From the NCBI RefSeq assembly GCF_004114535.1, contig NZ_LBJC01000020.1, positions 516,103 to 580,102 of the forward strand: DNA of 64,000 bases, given 5' to 3'. Shown here one piece after another: positions 1-9,400 of the stretch. How positions within the stretch are numbered: the first letter of the stretch is position 1; each line of letters starts with the position of its first letter. Below the pieces are notes generated by a model. It was given only the letters and a program-made list of their open reading frames with translations, was not told the origin of the DNA and did not search any database. The DNA is from Bradyrhizobium nanningense. GTDB taxonomy: Bacteria > Pseudomonadota > Alphaproteobacteria > Rhizobiales > Xanthobacteraceae. A program made the position numbers and the translations under genes.

Positions 1-210
1 GGCTTCCTGGCGCGAGGAATACTAGCGCGGCCGCCCCGTCTCGCCCCCGATTGGGCCTGTATTCAGCTTACTGGTCTTGCGGTCGCCAGAGGAGCGGCAG
101 GCCTCAGCTTTCGGGAACGTTCTCGTCAACGGGGCCGCACATGAGCAGAGAAAAGTCCGCTCGACCACGTGCTGACCCGATTGTTCTACGATAAAGGCGC
201 CCTAAATACC

Positions 211-492
211 TCAACGGCGCCGGACGCTCTCGCCGGTCCATGTACAAGCGCCTGGTTGCTCGGGCGACAGCGCCAGTTCAGCCCGCAAGTTGCGTATCGC
301 CTCGTTTGCCAGATTCAGAGTATTCCTTTCTCCGTTTCTTATCAAATGCTCGAGGTAAGTGCGCAGTCGGCTATGAAGGACGGCCTTGCGATTATGTGCC
401 AGCAGCGGATCCTTCTCGACAAAGCTCCAAGCCTTCTCAAATGCGACGCTCACGACGGCATCTGGCACCTGCTGGGAAGAGAACTGATCCAT
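211..492 (-). CDS. conserved small rhizobial protein, function unknown
   Basis: A 93-residue ORF starts at an ATG preceded by a purine-rich GAGGAG about 10 bases upstream. The composition is that of a soluble, mostly helical protein. The segment around residues 14-70 (AFEKAWSFVEKDPLLAHN, then YLEHLIRNGERN and LANEAIRNLRAEL) is rich in alternating charged and hydrophobic residues and resembles small hypothetical proteins I know from Bradyrhizobium. No signal peptide, membrane segment or catalytic motif is visible. It stands alone, with about 1 kb of apparently non-coding DNA upstream. The protein looks real from its codon pattern and start signal, but I cannot assign a role. Confidence 0.6.
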   Translation of the reverse strand: MDQFSSQQVPDAVVSVAFEKAWSFVEKDPLLAHNRKAVLHSRLRTYLEHLIRNGERNTLNLANEAIRNLRAELALSPEQPGACTWTGESVRRR

Positions 493-1516
493 TCAAACAC
501 TCCTCGACATCCTGAAAGGAAGTACCTTCGCAAAAGCAAACCGAGATTGTGTTGCATGTCTAAGCAAGAAAGACATCAGCTCTGCAAGACTTTCTACCGA
601 GCTGCTCTCGGCGCTTTCAGGAGAGGATAAAGATGCTTGTTGAAGTTGTGATGACCGAACGTCGTGACGGGCACCATTCGAATAATTCTGAAACGAGTGA
701 GACGAGTACGGGTTACCGTGCACTTCATTGCCGCAGTGGTCCTGTTGGTAGGTCACGAGTCACAAGTTGTGGCTCCTGTTCATTTACTCGGAAGATCGGC
801 GCCCACCAGTCGCGACTAAAGCCGAGCATGATGAATTGGACCGCGCGCTCATTTTCCACCCTCAAGCCAAGAAGCGTCCAGACCGCAATAGTCCTTGTGA
901 TGTCGAATTGTGGATCATGTAGCGTGTTCCGGATGTGACTTGTCTGTCGGCTTTTTGACATGTCTCGATGGCCCATTGCCGGGTGAGTCACCTGCGCATG
1001 GCCTCCTGCTCCGGGTGTGGTGTTTGTTACCGGTCAGTCGCCCTAGAGAGGAGCGAGATGCAACGGCAATGGCGATGCTCCCATAATGGATTCTTTGTCG
1101 TCTGGCAAAGACGGTTCGGCCCCGTTCGCTGCGGGTTTGAGACAGACCGGCGTAGGGAAGCCGGCGCAGCGAGGGACCGGAAGCGGCGGTAGTCATCCGA
1201 GGTCTCGCACGTATGTGTTGGGTTGCGCTTCCGAGCTCTCGACCCCTGCAGCTGGCCACAGACGTCGAGAGACAGCAAGGTCCAGCTGGATGGAATATAA
1301 TGTGTCGTCCGCGGCGCAAGATAGAGCGAGCCTGGTTTCGAACGTGGTGGCGAGCAGTTGCTATATGGCAAGCCAGCGGGAGCGGCGCGCCTACGGATGG
1401 TGAGCCCATAAATAGAAAATGTCGATCGCTGGTGCGTACGGCCTTAGCGCAACCGTCAGCCCAGCGATAAACGTTCGGTCAACGCCGTCAACCTTCAGAA
1501 AAAAGCAAATTAAATC
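493..1516. other. intergenic, no supported gene
   Basis: About 1 kb with overlapping short ORFs in most frames, none with a convincing start signal, composition or family resemblance. I see only decayed or non-coding DNA here. Confidence 0.5.
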
Positions 1517-1879
1517 TCAGTCCGCTGCTGCACGTGAAAAAATGAGTTTGGCGATCGTCATTCGATTGGCGGAAGTCCGCAGCGCGGCCGGTAATGCCGC
1601 GACAGTCTGATCAAATAGGCGTCCCAGAACCTGAAGGTCCTCGGGGTGGTAAACGCCACGGTCTCGCGACAGTCGCATTCGTCCGTCGCCGGTTCTCGTG
1701 TCGCCAAGCCGGCCGAGCTCCAATTCCGCCGTAATCATTTGGCCTATGAGCGCATTAAGTAATCGGATCGCTTCGAGCTCGTTATCTTCTTCGCGCATGA
1801 GGGCAGCCACGATCTCGAGTTGCAGGTCGATGCGATCCTCGAGGTTCTGTATGCGTGAATTGGAAGGGTCAAGTTCCAC
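1517..1879 (-). CDS. small conserved protein sharing a C-terminal domain with the ORF beside nolA
   Basis: I place the start at a GTG at 1879 with a GGAG motif upstream; the longer open frame above it does not look coding. The product has 120 residues. The N-terminal half (LEDRIDLQLEIVAALMREEDNELEAIRLL) looks like a helical coiled segment. The C-terminal half (PEDLQVLGRLFDQTVAALP, then NRMTIAKLIFSRAA) matches the 69-residue protein at 5285-5494 over its length: PE-L--LGRL-D--V-ALP, followed by NR--IAKLI--R-AA. This makes the two genes paralogues or one a fragment of the other. The domain is common in small rhizobial hypothetical proteins; its function is unknown to me. Confidence 0.6.
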   Translation of the reverse strand: MELDPSNSRIQNLEDRIDLQLEIVAALMREEDNELEAIRLLNALIGQMITAELELGRLGDTRTGDGRMRLSRDRGVYHPEDLQVLGRLFDQTVAALPAALRTSANRMTIAKLIFSRAAAD

Positions 1880-2828
1880 GGTATTTCTCCAAAGTGGTGA
1901 AATGCAGGACAGGCTGAGTAGAGGTATCGTTTCCCGTTCGGCAGATGCCCGACGCTTCGCTGGACGTGATTGCTGCACAGGAGGTGCGCTCGGTCCCATA
2001 GAGGCGGGCACACATGTGCCGCGAAAGGACTGCAAAGGCGGATGAGGGTCTAGGGAAAAACGAAGAGCGTTGTCGTTGGCGCGGGATTTGAATGGATTGT
2101 CGCGCTGTCCAGCGCGTCCGGCAATGGCACCGACTCCGTTGGGGGGCCAACAGCTGATGGTACTGCTTTGCTTGGAGGCCGCCGCGGGGGCATCGGATTG
2201 TTGACGCTACAGGCCTCGTCAGAGCGAAAAGTCCAGCCTGCACCGGTGGAAAGGGCAGCTCACCTGCCTGAGTTCTATGCTGCGGACGCATTTACCATCG
2301 CCGAACAGTGTGCGTGAGAGCTGTCTTCTTGGAGTCTTCAAGTATCGTGCCAAGGGGAGAGGCGACGACGTGATAGATTCCGCGCGAACTGCGATTGGTC
2401 ATCGCACTGCATTCGTGCCCCGCGTGTCTCGCTGTCAAACATTGCTCGATGCAGCCACGACAGACCTGGGTGGCGCTGCGACCAAGCTGAAAAGGATCCA
2501 TTATCGCGCGACATTCGTGAACTTTGCTTTCCGTAAGCCGGCGACCGACTTATGCGGTGATTGGGTTGAATTAGTAAAATAGAAAGTGTTGATGGGATGC
2601 ATCCAGCTCGTTGATAGCGCCCGTGAGCAGCCTCAGTGCCTTCATCGGGAGTCGGTTAATTGGTGTTTCCTACGGTCTAGGTCTAGCGTGCATAAGGAAT
2701 GCTGGGCAGCGCTGCTGATCTGCTGATGCCCGATCGAAATTGACCGGCACGAAGTTGCGGGGCGAATAGCGTTGAATCCAACCCTAAAACCCTGGATACT
2801 CCCAAGCCGAAGTCAGACAACGGTGCTG
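1880..2828. other. intergenic, no supported gene
   Basis: Roughly 950 bases with no ORF I can support on either strand. Short frames here lack a ribosome binding site or protein-like composition. Confidence 0.5.
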
Positions 2829-2978
2829 CTATTTGTCTATCATCGGATGTAGCACCTCCGGCAGCTCGACGCTGCGTAGCTCTGCGAGCGCCGCAGCGAG
2901 AGCGAAAAACGCTCCGAAAGCGGCAAGTATAAAAGAGCTAGCGAGTATCGCTGCAATCAAGTTCGGAGGACGTCTCAT
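2829..2978 (-). CDS. small single-pass membrane protein
   Basis: A 49-residue frame starts at an ATG at 2978, just 43 bases after the stop of the livK-like pseudogene and on the same strand, so both could be on one transcript. After a short basic N-terminus (MRRPPN) comes a strongly hydrophobic stretch of about 25 residues (LIAAILASSFILAAFG and following), then a mostly polar C-terminus ending in MIDK. It is either a true micropeptide or the N-terminal remnant of a larger membrane protein. Family unknown. Confidence 0.4.
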   Translation of the reverse strand: MRRPPNLIAAILASSFILAAFGAFFALAAALAELRSVELPEVLHPMIDK

Positions 2979-3021
2979 CTTGCGTATACTTTGCGGTCGG
3001 GAACGCGGCGTTCCGTGCAAA

Positions 3022-4139
3022 TCAGTACCTCGTGACGCGTTCAACATGGCCGTTGCGCCAGCGGTAAACCAGAAATCCAGAAGCCGAGTTGTCTCCTTTT
3101 TTGTCGAACCGGACCGGGCCAACCACGGTATCGATCGGCCGTGAACGAAGTGCGCTGGCGACCCGCGCAGGGTCGAAGGAGCCGCTACGGTACACCGCCT
3201 CTGCCCAGGCTTGCACAGCTGCATAAGCGTATAGCGTGTAGCCTTCAGCGGACCGGCTGGAAGCTTTGAGGCCGGCGACCGCGCCGGCCGCGTTGGCATT
3301 CCCGGCGGGATCGGGCATGAAGGTAAACAGTGTGTCATTCCCAGTGCTGCCGGTAATGGCCCAGAATTCGGAGGTCATCAGGGGATCGTTCGCCATACTC
3401 TGAAGTCTGCTTTTGCTTCTGATGCCTGGCGTAGAAACAATCCAATTTCGGTATGATAACCGCCGATATAGGCGACGCGCACCCGATCCTTCTTCATTCT
3501 TGAGACCAACGCTCTGAAGTCCTTTTCGCCGGCAACATAGCTTTGCCGAGTGACTTGTCGTCCGAATCGATGAAGCCGGGCTTCAACCACGTCGGCAATT
3601 CGCTTGCCAGCAGTGCTCTTATCGTCGAGCACCGCGATATTCTCGTTGGGATAATTCATGTGAATGTACTCGGCGGCAACGGTTCCCTGTTGGTCGTCGC
3701 GGCCGCAGATCCGAAAGACAGTCTCAAGGCCGCGATCTGTAAGCTGAGGAGTTGACGAGCCTGGTGACACCTGAACGATGCCTGCTTCGGCGTAGATGTC
3801 GGAGGCGGGGATCGAGGAAGAGGAACAAAAGTAGCCAACCACCAACAGGACCCGCTCTGTCGTGAGCTTATTCGCGACTGCGACAGCTTGCCTGGGGTCG
3901 CAGGCGTCGTCAGCGACACTCAATACAACCTTGGCGTTATCGGGCAGTAGGCCCGAAACATTCAAGACTTCGACTGCCGCAGCCGCACCATCGCGCATTT
4001 GGGCGCCGAACGCGGCGCTGCTTCCGGTCATTGGGTCAGCCACGGCGATCTTTATTTCAGAGCCGCGCGCAGACGGACCGGCGAGAGCGCAGAAGAGAAG
4101 CGCTGCACTCGCAACAGAGGCGGGCCGCCTATTCACCAT
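3022..4139 (-). pseudogene. frameshifted branched-chain amino-acid ABC transporter substrate-binding protein (LivK type)
   Basis: The N-terminal frame (4139 to 3378) has a signal peptide (VNRRPASVASAALLFCALAGP) and the periplasmic binding protein type I start EIKIAVADPMTGSSAAFG, with further family motifs such as VVGYFCSSSSIPASDIYAEAG and SPGSSTPQLT. It ends early at ADFRVWRTIP. The next frame (3396 to 3022) resumes at once with MANDPLMTSEFWAITG, the usual continuation, and runs to the normal C-terminus FLVYRWRNGHVE. A shift of one base near 3396 would join them into a protein of about 370 residues, a normal length. I chose the ATG at 4139 because it has GGAAG upstream; a GTG at 4160 is possible. 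A NolA-type promoter element lies about 120 bases upstream. A sequencing error or programmed shift is possible but less likely. Confidence 0.75.
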
Positions 4140-4260
4140 TGTAGAACTTCCAATGCTCACCTGAAGTGAACCACAGTTAGTTGTAAGCTTGCACGTCGGC
4201 AGGGCGAGGTTGCCTGCCGAGCAGACGTGCGATGGCTCAGTGAGCTTCCAACTGGAAGGT

Positions 4261-4289
4261 CTACAACTTGACGTTACGTGCGGATCAAG
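4261..4289 (-). promoter_or_regulatory. NolA/MerR-type promoter element, copy 1 (upstream of the livK-like gene)
   Basis: One of seven 29-bp elements. Read on the minus strand it begins with the perfect half-site CTTGA, carries the core ACGTAACGT and ends in TTGTAG; the second dyad arm is TCAAG. The -35 is TTGATC, followed by 19 bp and the start of a -10 hexamer TAGACC. The 19-bp spacing is the hallmark of MerR-family activator promoters. Transcription would run toward the pseudogene at 4139. Confidence 0.65.
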
Positions 4290-4448
4290 CCCTTTCGGGA
4301 GGGAGCGATGGAGCTGTCAGGGAAGCGAATCGATGGGCGATGACCATCTGCCCATTCCCTGAGACTCTCAGCCGCATCAGAGAGCGGCCGGTTAACCTAG
4401 CGCTTCTAGAGGTTGTCCCGGAGACGTGTGGAACCGGCCTTGAACGCG

Positions 4449-5162
4449 TCAGTACGGCTGATCCTCCAACCCGCTAAGGGCGAGATCGAGATATTGCATC
4501 AGGCAGGGATCCCAACCAGCCAGACTGCGGGGGGCGCTTAATCGTGCAAGTACCTTCAGGATCATCGAAACGCGTGAATCGGCGCCGGCGATTTCGCTGA
4601 TCAGCAAGCGTGCTGCAACTGCGACAGTCTTTGCGCGCTCGCCGCAAGGGTGCTCGCCCCGATCCATGCAGTCGCGAAGGTCGTCGCGGATTCGGCGCCA
4701 GCGGTCCTCGCGCTCCGCAGCTAAATTGCAGGTGCATTCGGACGTCTGACTACGCGTCTCAACCCGCGACATGGCATTCAGGGTGGCAGGCAGCTCATGC
4801 ACACTTACCTGCGCCTCGCCGTCGATGGTCATGTTGCGCAAACGGTCCCGTAACAAAGTTGCTCGCGCGACTTGAAGTTCTATGCGCTCTAGGTGTTTGC
4901 GCAGCAGGTCCGTGAGTGAGGTCGTGCCTTCCATAGCTTTACGGATCTCGATTAGCGAGAAGCCAAGCTCACGCAGCGCGCGAATCTGGTGAACCCGCTG
5001 CACGCTTTCGCGGTCATACATCCGGTGACCGCCGTCAGTACGCTCTGTGGCGGCTAGGAGTCCAGTGTGCTCATAATGGTGCAGCGTGCGTACCGTTACT
5101 CCGGTCGCCTCTGCAAGTTCGCCAATGCGCCATCGACGCCTTCTTGGTGTAGCTCTGTTCAT
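4449..5162 (-). CDS. nolA: NolA, MerR/TipA-family nodulation regulator
   Basis: NolA is a DNA-binding activator linked in B. japonicum to genotype-specific nodulation and to nodD2 expression. The 237-residue product begins at the ATG at 5162. A MerR winged-helix motif occupies residues 11-70 (WRIGELAEATGVTVRTLHHYE, with the typical HYEHTGLL and ALRELGFSL). A coiled dimerisation helix follows at about 80-110, then a TipA-S-like C-terminal domain. In-frame internal methionines at residues 48, 77 and 111 agree with the published view that NolA is made in several forms from alternative starts. A MerR-type promoter element lies just upstream, which suggests autoregulation; the leader from it would be only about 10 bases, leaving little room for a ribosome binding site. 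An upstream in-frame TTG at 5177 seems unlikely as the start. Confidence 0.93.
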   Translation of the reverse strand: MNRATPRRRRWRIGELAEATGVTVRTLHHYEHTGLLAATERTDGGHRMYDRESVQRVHQIRALRELGFSLIEIRKAMEGTTSLTDLLRKHLERIELQVARATLLRDRLRNMTIDGEAQVSVHELPATLNAMSRVETRSQTSECTCNLAAEREDRWRRIRDDLRDCMDRGEHPCGERAKTVAVAARLLISEIAGADSRVSMILKVLARLSAPRSLAGWDPCLMQYLDLALSGLEDQPY

Positions 5163-5180
5163 GTTGTTCAATTTCAAAGC

Positions 5181-5209
5181 CTACAACCTGACGTCACGTA
5201 TGATTCAAG
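5181..5209 (-). promoter_or_regulatory. NolA/MerR-type promoter element, copy 2 (nolA promoter)
   Basis: On the minus strand: -35 TTGAAT, 19-bp spacer containing ACGTGACGT, -10 TAGGCT, then the nolA ATG at 5162. The dyad arms are CTTGA and TCAGG. Of all copies this has the most canonical hexamers. The predicted transcription start is near 5171. It is the natural autoregulatory site for NolA. Confidence 0.75.
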
Positions 5210-5284
5210 CGGCTTTCTAAGCTCCAGCTGAATCGTCTTCCACCCCGACACGCGAGTGGTGACTATCCTTAGAATGGCGGCCGA

Positions 5285-5494
5285 TCAACCCTTAGGGGAA
5301 ATGGTGATCAACAACTTCGTCAGGCGTGCCAGTTGAGCCTCGCCAGCCGCTGTGCGCTCCAGGATGAGCTTGGCGATTGCCGTGCGGTTCTCTGGACTCC
5401 GCATCGATGGAGGAAGCGCGTTGACGGCGCCGTCATAAAGTCGTCCGAGGGCAGAAAGCTCTTCTGGATCGAACACCCCGCTGCAAAGCTTCAA
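5285..5494 (-). CDS. small conserved protein, paralogue of the C-terminal half of the 1517-1879 product
   Basis: A 69-residue ORF starts at a TTG (5494) with a strong AAGGAG placed 7 bases upstream, which decides the start. The sequence DPEELSALGRLYDGAVNALP, then NRTAIAKLILERTAAGEAQ, repeats the domain seen at 1517-1879. It lies just upstream of the nolA promoter on the same strand, so readthrough into nolA is possible and could supply a transcript that includes the first nolA ATG with a full leader. No known function. Confidence 0.6.
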   Translation of the reverse strand: MKLCSGVFDPEELSALGRLYDGAVNALPPSMRSPENRTAIAKLILERTAAGEAQLARLTKLLITISPKG

Positions 5495-6045
5495 CGTTCA
5501 GCTCCTTGTTTGAAATTGGTCAGCGCAGCGCACGTCGTCAAGACGTTTGGCTGCGGTAGGGCCAAAACAAGTCATACCTGCGGCGCGGAGCAATGAAGGT
5601 GTGATGTACTGCTGGGTGATGCGCTAGCGCCACACGCGTGCGCGATGCTTGCTTCGACTGCGCGGCTGGTCCGACGATCTCTATGCGAGCAGTGGATGTT
5701 GGTAGGACTCCGAAGACGCTGATCGTCTCCGTTCATCGGGAGCAACGACTGACTGACACGACAAGAGCTGCCTGCCTGTCCTACCTCCTTGAGACAGGTG
5801 CGCCCGCACCCGCAGTTGCAACGGAAGCGCCTAGCTTCAACGCGAGCTCGTCGGTTTGTCCCCGTCCACGTCGCTAAAATCAGGCCGGCAGTCTGCCGCG
5901 CCTAGGCGAAGATGCGAGGAACTACATAACGTCCTACGAGCCGGTGGGTCGCGAGGAGCTTTATCCTCCGACAATGAGAGCAAGATACGCGAGGTGTGTT
6001 GAGACAAGTGTTGGAATGCGAGGACCGTAGACTTTACGGATGGGC
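5495..6045. other. intergenic, no supported gene
   Basis: About 550 bases between the nolA-side ORF and the 3' end of nodD2, with no ORF of convincing composition and no clear terminator. Confidence 0.5.
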
Positions 6046-7038
6046 TTACGGCAACGGGGAGACAGATCGTACGAGATGTCCCGCGGTGTCTGCTTCTTCC
6101 GAGAGGCTGGTGACAGGGAGCTCTTGTGTAGTTGCCATGCGGGTGGCCTCCTGCAACAATATATCCCTCATCCACAGACTTCCCGGGTCGCTGTTCTGAA
6201 GCGCGGGCCATTGGACCGCCTCAGTGAAGGCGGGGAATGGATGCGGAAGCTCGACGATCTTAAGGGGCATCGTTCTTTGGAAATGCCTCACGAGCCCTAA
6301 CGGCATGGTGCCTATGCGGTTCGTCCCAACCAGGAGGGGCGGGATCATACTGAAGCTCTGCACGAGAATGTCGATGCGCCGAGTGGGGCCGAGATCCATT
6401 AAGAATGAATGCTCAACTGGCGTTTGGGGCGCACCTTCGTGCTTAACTGCAACGTGACCCATCGACATATATCGATCGAATGTAAGCCGGCGTTGTAATT
6501 CCCTGTTGGTGCAGCAGCCTACGCAGACGAGTCTCTCCTCGAATAGGGCCGCTCTTGGGTGCGTGCTGGACATGAAAAAATCTGGCAAGATAACAAAATC
6601 GACTTCGCCGCGGCGGAGGAGCTCCTCGTGCTCATCGGTCGGCGCCTCCAGTTGGAAGCTGACGGTGGGGGCTTCTCGCGTGACGCGCTCTACGACATTT
6701 CGGAAGAATACAACTGTTATAAAATCCGAAAGGACGATCTTGAATCGGCGGTTCAATCGAGCTGGGTCGAACGCATCCCGCGCCATAATCGAGAGTTCAA
6801 TGTGCATTAGAGCCTCGCGCACAGGAGCCGCCAGCCCTTGCGCGCGTGAGCTCAAGACAAGTTCGCGCCCCCTCATTCCAAACAGCTCATCACCGAAATA
6901 GGAGCGCAGCCGGGCAACGGCCGCGCTCATGGCCGGCTGACTGAGATTGATCTTGCGTGCCGCTGAGGAGAGGTTGCGCTCAGCTATTAAAGCGTCCAGC
7001 GCGACGAGAAGGTTTAGATCCAGACCTTTGAAACGCAT
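6046..7038 (-). CDS. nodD2: NodD2, LysR-family regulator of nodulation genes
   Basis: A 330-residue LysR-type regulator. The N-terminus [20 protein letters not shown] followed by [20 protein letters not shown] is the NodD helix-turn-helix; the ligand-binding domain follows, with the family landmarks VDFVILPDFFMSS and LVCVGCCTN. In B. japonicum NodD2 lowers nod gene expression and its own expression is raised by NolA. It has the same orientation as nodD1 and shares most of its length, but has a longer C-terminal tail. A NolA-type promoter element lies about 340 bases upstream (7376-7404), in the right orientation, which fits that regulation. Its assignment as nodD2 rather than nodD1 rests on gene order: the copy next to the nod box is nodD1. 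Confidence 0.93.
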   Translation of the reverse strand: MRFKGLDLNLLVALDALIAERNLSSAARKINLSQPAMSAAVARLRSYFGDELFGMRGRELVLSSRAQGLAAPVREALMHIELSIMARDAFDPARLNRRFKIVLSDFITVVFFRNVVERVTREAPTVSFQLEAPTDEHEELLRRGEVDFVILPDFFMSSTHPRAALFEERLVCVGCCTNRELQRRLTFDRYMSMGHVAVKHEGAPQTPVEHSFLMDLGPTRRIDILVQSFSMIPPLLVGTNRIGTMPLGLVRHFQRTMPLKIVELPHPFPAFTEAVQWPALQNSDPGSLWMRDILLQEATRMATTQELPVTSLSEEADTAGHLVRSVSPLP

Positions 7039-7375
7039 CTCTTCCTATCCGGCAGAAACGTCCTTGCTACGCAAAAGCGTGCCGTGACGGCTGCGTCTGG
7101 AGCAATCGTCTCGACTCGCCCGAGTTGACATCGCGCAATCCTGCTACCGCGAAAGGAAGCTCGCGAAATTCCGCAAGAATGGAGAGCGAACGCTAGGCCA
7201 ATCGGCAGCGGCGCGTAAGCGTCAGGAGCCTCTCAGCTGATTGGTCTCGCCGGTTTCTGCCCGACAACGCAGCTGAGTCCGGTCGTTCGCTAATGGCAGA
7301 TCAACCCACAGTCCGCGAGCTCGCCAAAGCGACCTGTCGAGGCTGCGTCGTGCAGCGTTAGTCACGACGGTGAAC

Positions 7376-7404
7376 CTACAACCTGACGCAATGTGCGATT
7401 CAAG
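7376..7404 (-). promoter_or_regulatory. NolA/MerR-type promoter element, copy 3 (upstream of nodD2)
   Basis: On the minus strand: -35 TTGAAT, 19-bp spacer, -10 TAGGTT. The core reads ACATTGCGT, a variant of the ACGTNACGT seen in other copies. It lies in the nodD1-nodD2 gap of about 630 bases, which otherwise holds no gene I can support. Transcription would run into nodD2 with a leader of about 325 bases. It is the best candidate site for the reported NolA activation of nodD2. Confidence 0.7.
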
Positions 7405-7666
7405 CCATTTTATTCGCGAAGCTATACATTTTTTACTGGAGGCATGTCCGGCCGCGACAGCGGCTGGCGTAGCCTGAATCCGGCGCAAGCGCATCAAAAT
7501 AGACCTTCAGTTACCACGCTCACCGGGGAAGTCTTCGCAAGCGATTGCCGCAATTGCGAGGTCTGTGGCGGTTTCTCCGCAAAGGACCCTGAAGCGAGGA
7601 AAGGGACCGAGCACGTCGGAGGGGCAAGCGTGCCTAGGATGTCCAAAGCGTAGCTTGCGGGTAAGC

Positions 7667-8611
7667 CTAACAGCGCCTGCGAGCCGGAGGCGTTTGCTCC
7701 CCAGATGCCATGTTGGATGCCTCCTCGAGCAATATCCGCCGCATCCAGATGCTCGCCGGGTCGGTGTTGTGGAACGACGGCCACTGCACGGCCTCTGTGA
7801 ATGTGGGGAGAGGGAGCGGCGGTTCGATGATCCGCAGTGGCATTCGCTTTTCGAAGTGTCTGGCCAGCCGTAAGGGCATCGTGCCGATGCGGCTCGTGTC
7901 TAACAATATGGGCGGAATCAGGCTAAAACCCTGCACAACGACCTCGATTCGTCTCCTCAGACCGTGCTCAAGCAAAAACCATTCTTCGAGGTTCGGTCTC
8001 AGGGCCCGTCCGAACTTGGCAGTAACGTGCCCCATCGAGATGTATTTCTCGAACGTAAGCTGCCGGGATAGCTGCTTATTCGTGCGGCATCCCACGCATA
8101 CGAGGCTCTCATCGAACAGCGTCGCCTTAGGGTGCGAGCTCGACATGAACAGTTCCGGCAGAATGAGAAAGTCGACCTCGCCCCGCCGCAGCAGCTCATC
8201 CGGTTCATCAGAAAATGGCAGCAGTTCGAAGCGCACTGCGGGAGCTTCTTGTGCCATGCGGTCCACAATTCTGCGAAAGAAAACGATCGTCATGAAATCT
8301 GAGAGAATGACCCTGAAGCGTCGACTCGACTGAGCCGGGTCGAACGCGTCCCGTGATATGATCGAGAGTTGGATGTGCAGCAGGGCCTCGCGAACCGGGC
8401 CTGCAAGCGCCTCCGCGCCAGGTGTCGGGACGAGCTCGCGACCTCTCATAGTAAATAGTTCATCGCGGAAATAGGTGCGCAGCCGTGCGATCGCAGCGCT
8501 CATAGCGGGCTGACTCAGGTTAATTTTACGAGCCGCCGCTGTGAGGTTGCGTTCCGTCATCACGGCGTCGAGCGCAACGAGAAGATTTAGATCAAGTCCC
8601 TTGAACCGCAT
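7667..8611 (-). CDS. nodD1: NodD1, LysR-family flavonoid-responsive activator
   Basis: A 314-residue LysR protein with the NodD N-terminus [20 protein letters not shown] and helix-turn-helix [19 protein letters not shown] (about residues 22-41), followed by the effector-binding domain ([24 protein letters not shown]). It binds the nod box and activates the nod operon when host flavonoids are sensed. It starts 12 bases from the nod box at 8623 and is divergent from the nod operon, the classic arrangement, so nod-box binding may also affect its own promoter. Length is normal. Confidence 0.95.
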   Translation of the reverse strand: MRFKGLDLNLLVALDAVMTERNLTAAARKINLSQPAMSAAIARLRTYFRDELFTMRGRELVPTPGAEALAGPVREALLHIQLSIISRDAFDPAQSSRRFRVILSDFMTIVFFRRIVDRMAQEAPAVRFELLPFSDEPDELLRRGEVDFLILPELFMSSSHPKATLFDESLVCVGCRTNKQLSRQLTFEKYISMGHVTAKFGRALRPNLEEWFLLEHGLRRRIEVVVQGFSLIPPILLDTSRIGTMPLRLARHFEKRMPLRIIEPPLPLPTFTEAVQWPSFHNTDPASIWMRRILLEEASNMASGEQTPPARRRC

Positions 8612-8622
8612 GCTGTCAGTCT

Positions 8623-8670
8623 ATCCATCGCGTGGATGTGTTGCATCGAAACAATCGATTTTACCAAACT
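8623..8670 (+). promoter_or_regulatory. nod box
   Basis: A 48-bp stretch matches the nod box consensus closely: ATCCATCG at the start, then GGATG, CATCGAAACAATCG and the conserved right end ATTTTACCAA. NodD1 binds here. It lies between divergent nodD1 and the nodABC operon and is the only clear nod box I found in the window. Confidence 0.95.
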
Positions 8671-9005
8671 GCGGGAAATTGGATAGCAAACTGAAGTTTG
8701 CAAAAGTAATTGGGCGCGCCACGATGCTTTCCGATCGTTCACGTGAGCTAAGAGAAGAGCGTCCAGACGTGCGAGCGCACCATGGGCGCGCGCTGTTGCT
8801 TCTTCTTCTTAAGCTCGCCCGTAACGCCAAGCGCGTCCCGATAAACGTTGGTATGCGGATTTCATCCGTTTCCATATTTGACGTTTACCCGCGTACAATT
8901 GAGCGCGCGTTCAGCCTCATTCTAGTGTCGAGGAATAGCGGCAGACGCAGATTGCGGATGCCAAGAATTCCAGGCGCCGCTCCAAATGGCTCGGCTGTCC
9001 AGTGA
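8671..9005. other. leader between nod box and nodA region
   Basis: About 335 bases downstream of the nod box with no convincing gene. The nod transcript passes through it. Confidence 0.5.
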
Positions 9006-9362
9006 ATGCGGGGCGTGTCGAAGATGTATAGAAGCCAGTTTGATCCGATGCCGCTCCGATGCGCCATCGATGAGGCTTGCGCGTCGATGGCCAGCCCTCA
9101 GACGTCGAAGCGCCGGAAGACGATGCGACAGCAGGCGCAAAAGCTAGCTGATGCAGACAGGTTCTGGCTAGTCCAACCGCCTCGTCGGCACCTTCCGATT
9201 TATAGCGCGCGCGGCATTAACCGGACGAGCGTGCAATCAAACGATCGCTCCATCGTGCAAAGGCCAGCGGCGCGGAGCAGGCGAGCGGTGCCGAGCTCCG
9301 ACAGAGCATGGCGGCGCATCTCAGCATTGATCGGCGGTTCGCCGAATAGCGAATTCACGTGA
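9006..9362 (+). CDS. possible nodY/nodK-like ORF ahead of nodA
   Basis: Bradyrhizobium nod operons usually carry a small gene (nodY or nodK) between the nod box and nodA. This 118-residue frame is the only ORF in that position. It could start at the ATG at 9006 or at the ATG at 9024 ([17 protein letters not shown]). It is very basic in its middle and ends [14 protein letters not shown] at 9362, 38 bases before nodA. I cannot recall the NodY or NodK sequences well enough to claim homology; the call rests on position and size. It may instead be non-coding. Confidence 0.35.
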   Translation: MRGVSKMYRSQFDPMPLRCAIDEACASMASPQTSKRRKTMRQQAQKLADADRFWLVQPPRRHLPIYSARGINRTSVQSNDRSIVQRPAARSRRAVPSSDRAWRRISALIGGSPNSEFT

Positions 9363-9400
9363 CCATCCCTCTTAATTCCACCGGCGCAAGGAAGCTCGCC

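Noticed and set aside
915..1409. Minus-strand ORF of 164 codons
   Set aside because: Rich in Arg, Ser and Pro with no start signal, and overlapped by open frames on the other strand; typical of non-coding GC-rich DNA.
8541..9005. Plus-strand ORF of 154 codons across the nod box
   Set aside because: It starts within nodD1 and runs through the nod box, so it cannot be the product of the nod operon.
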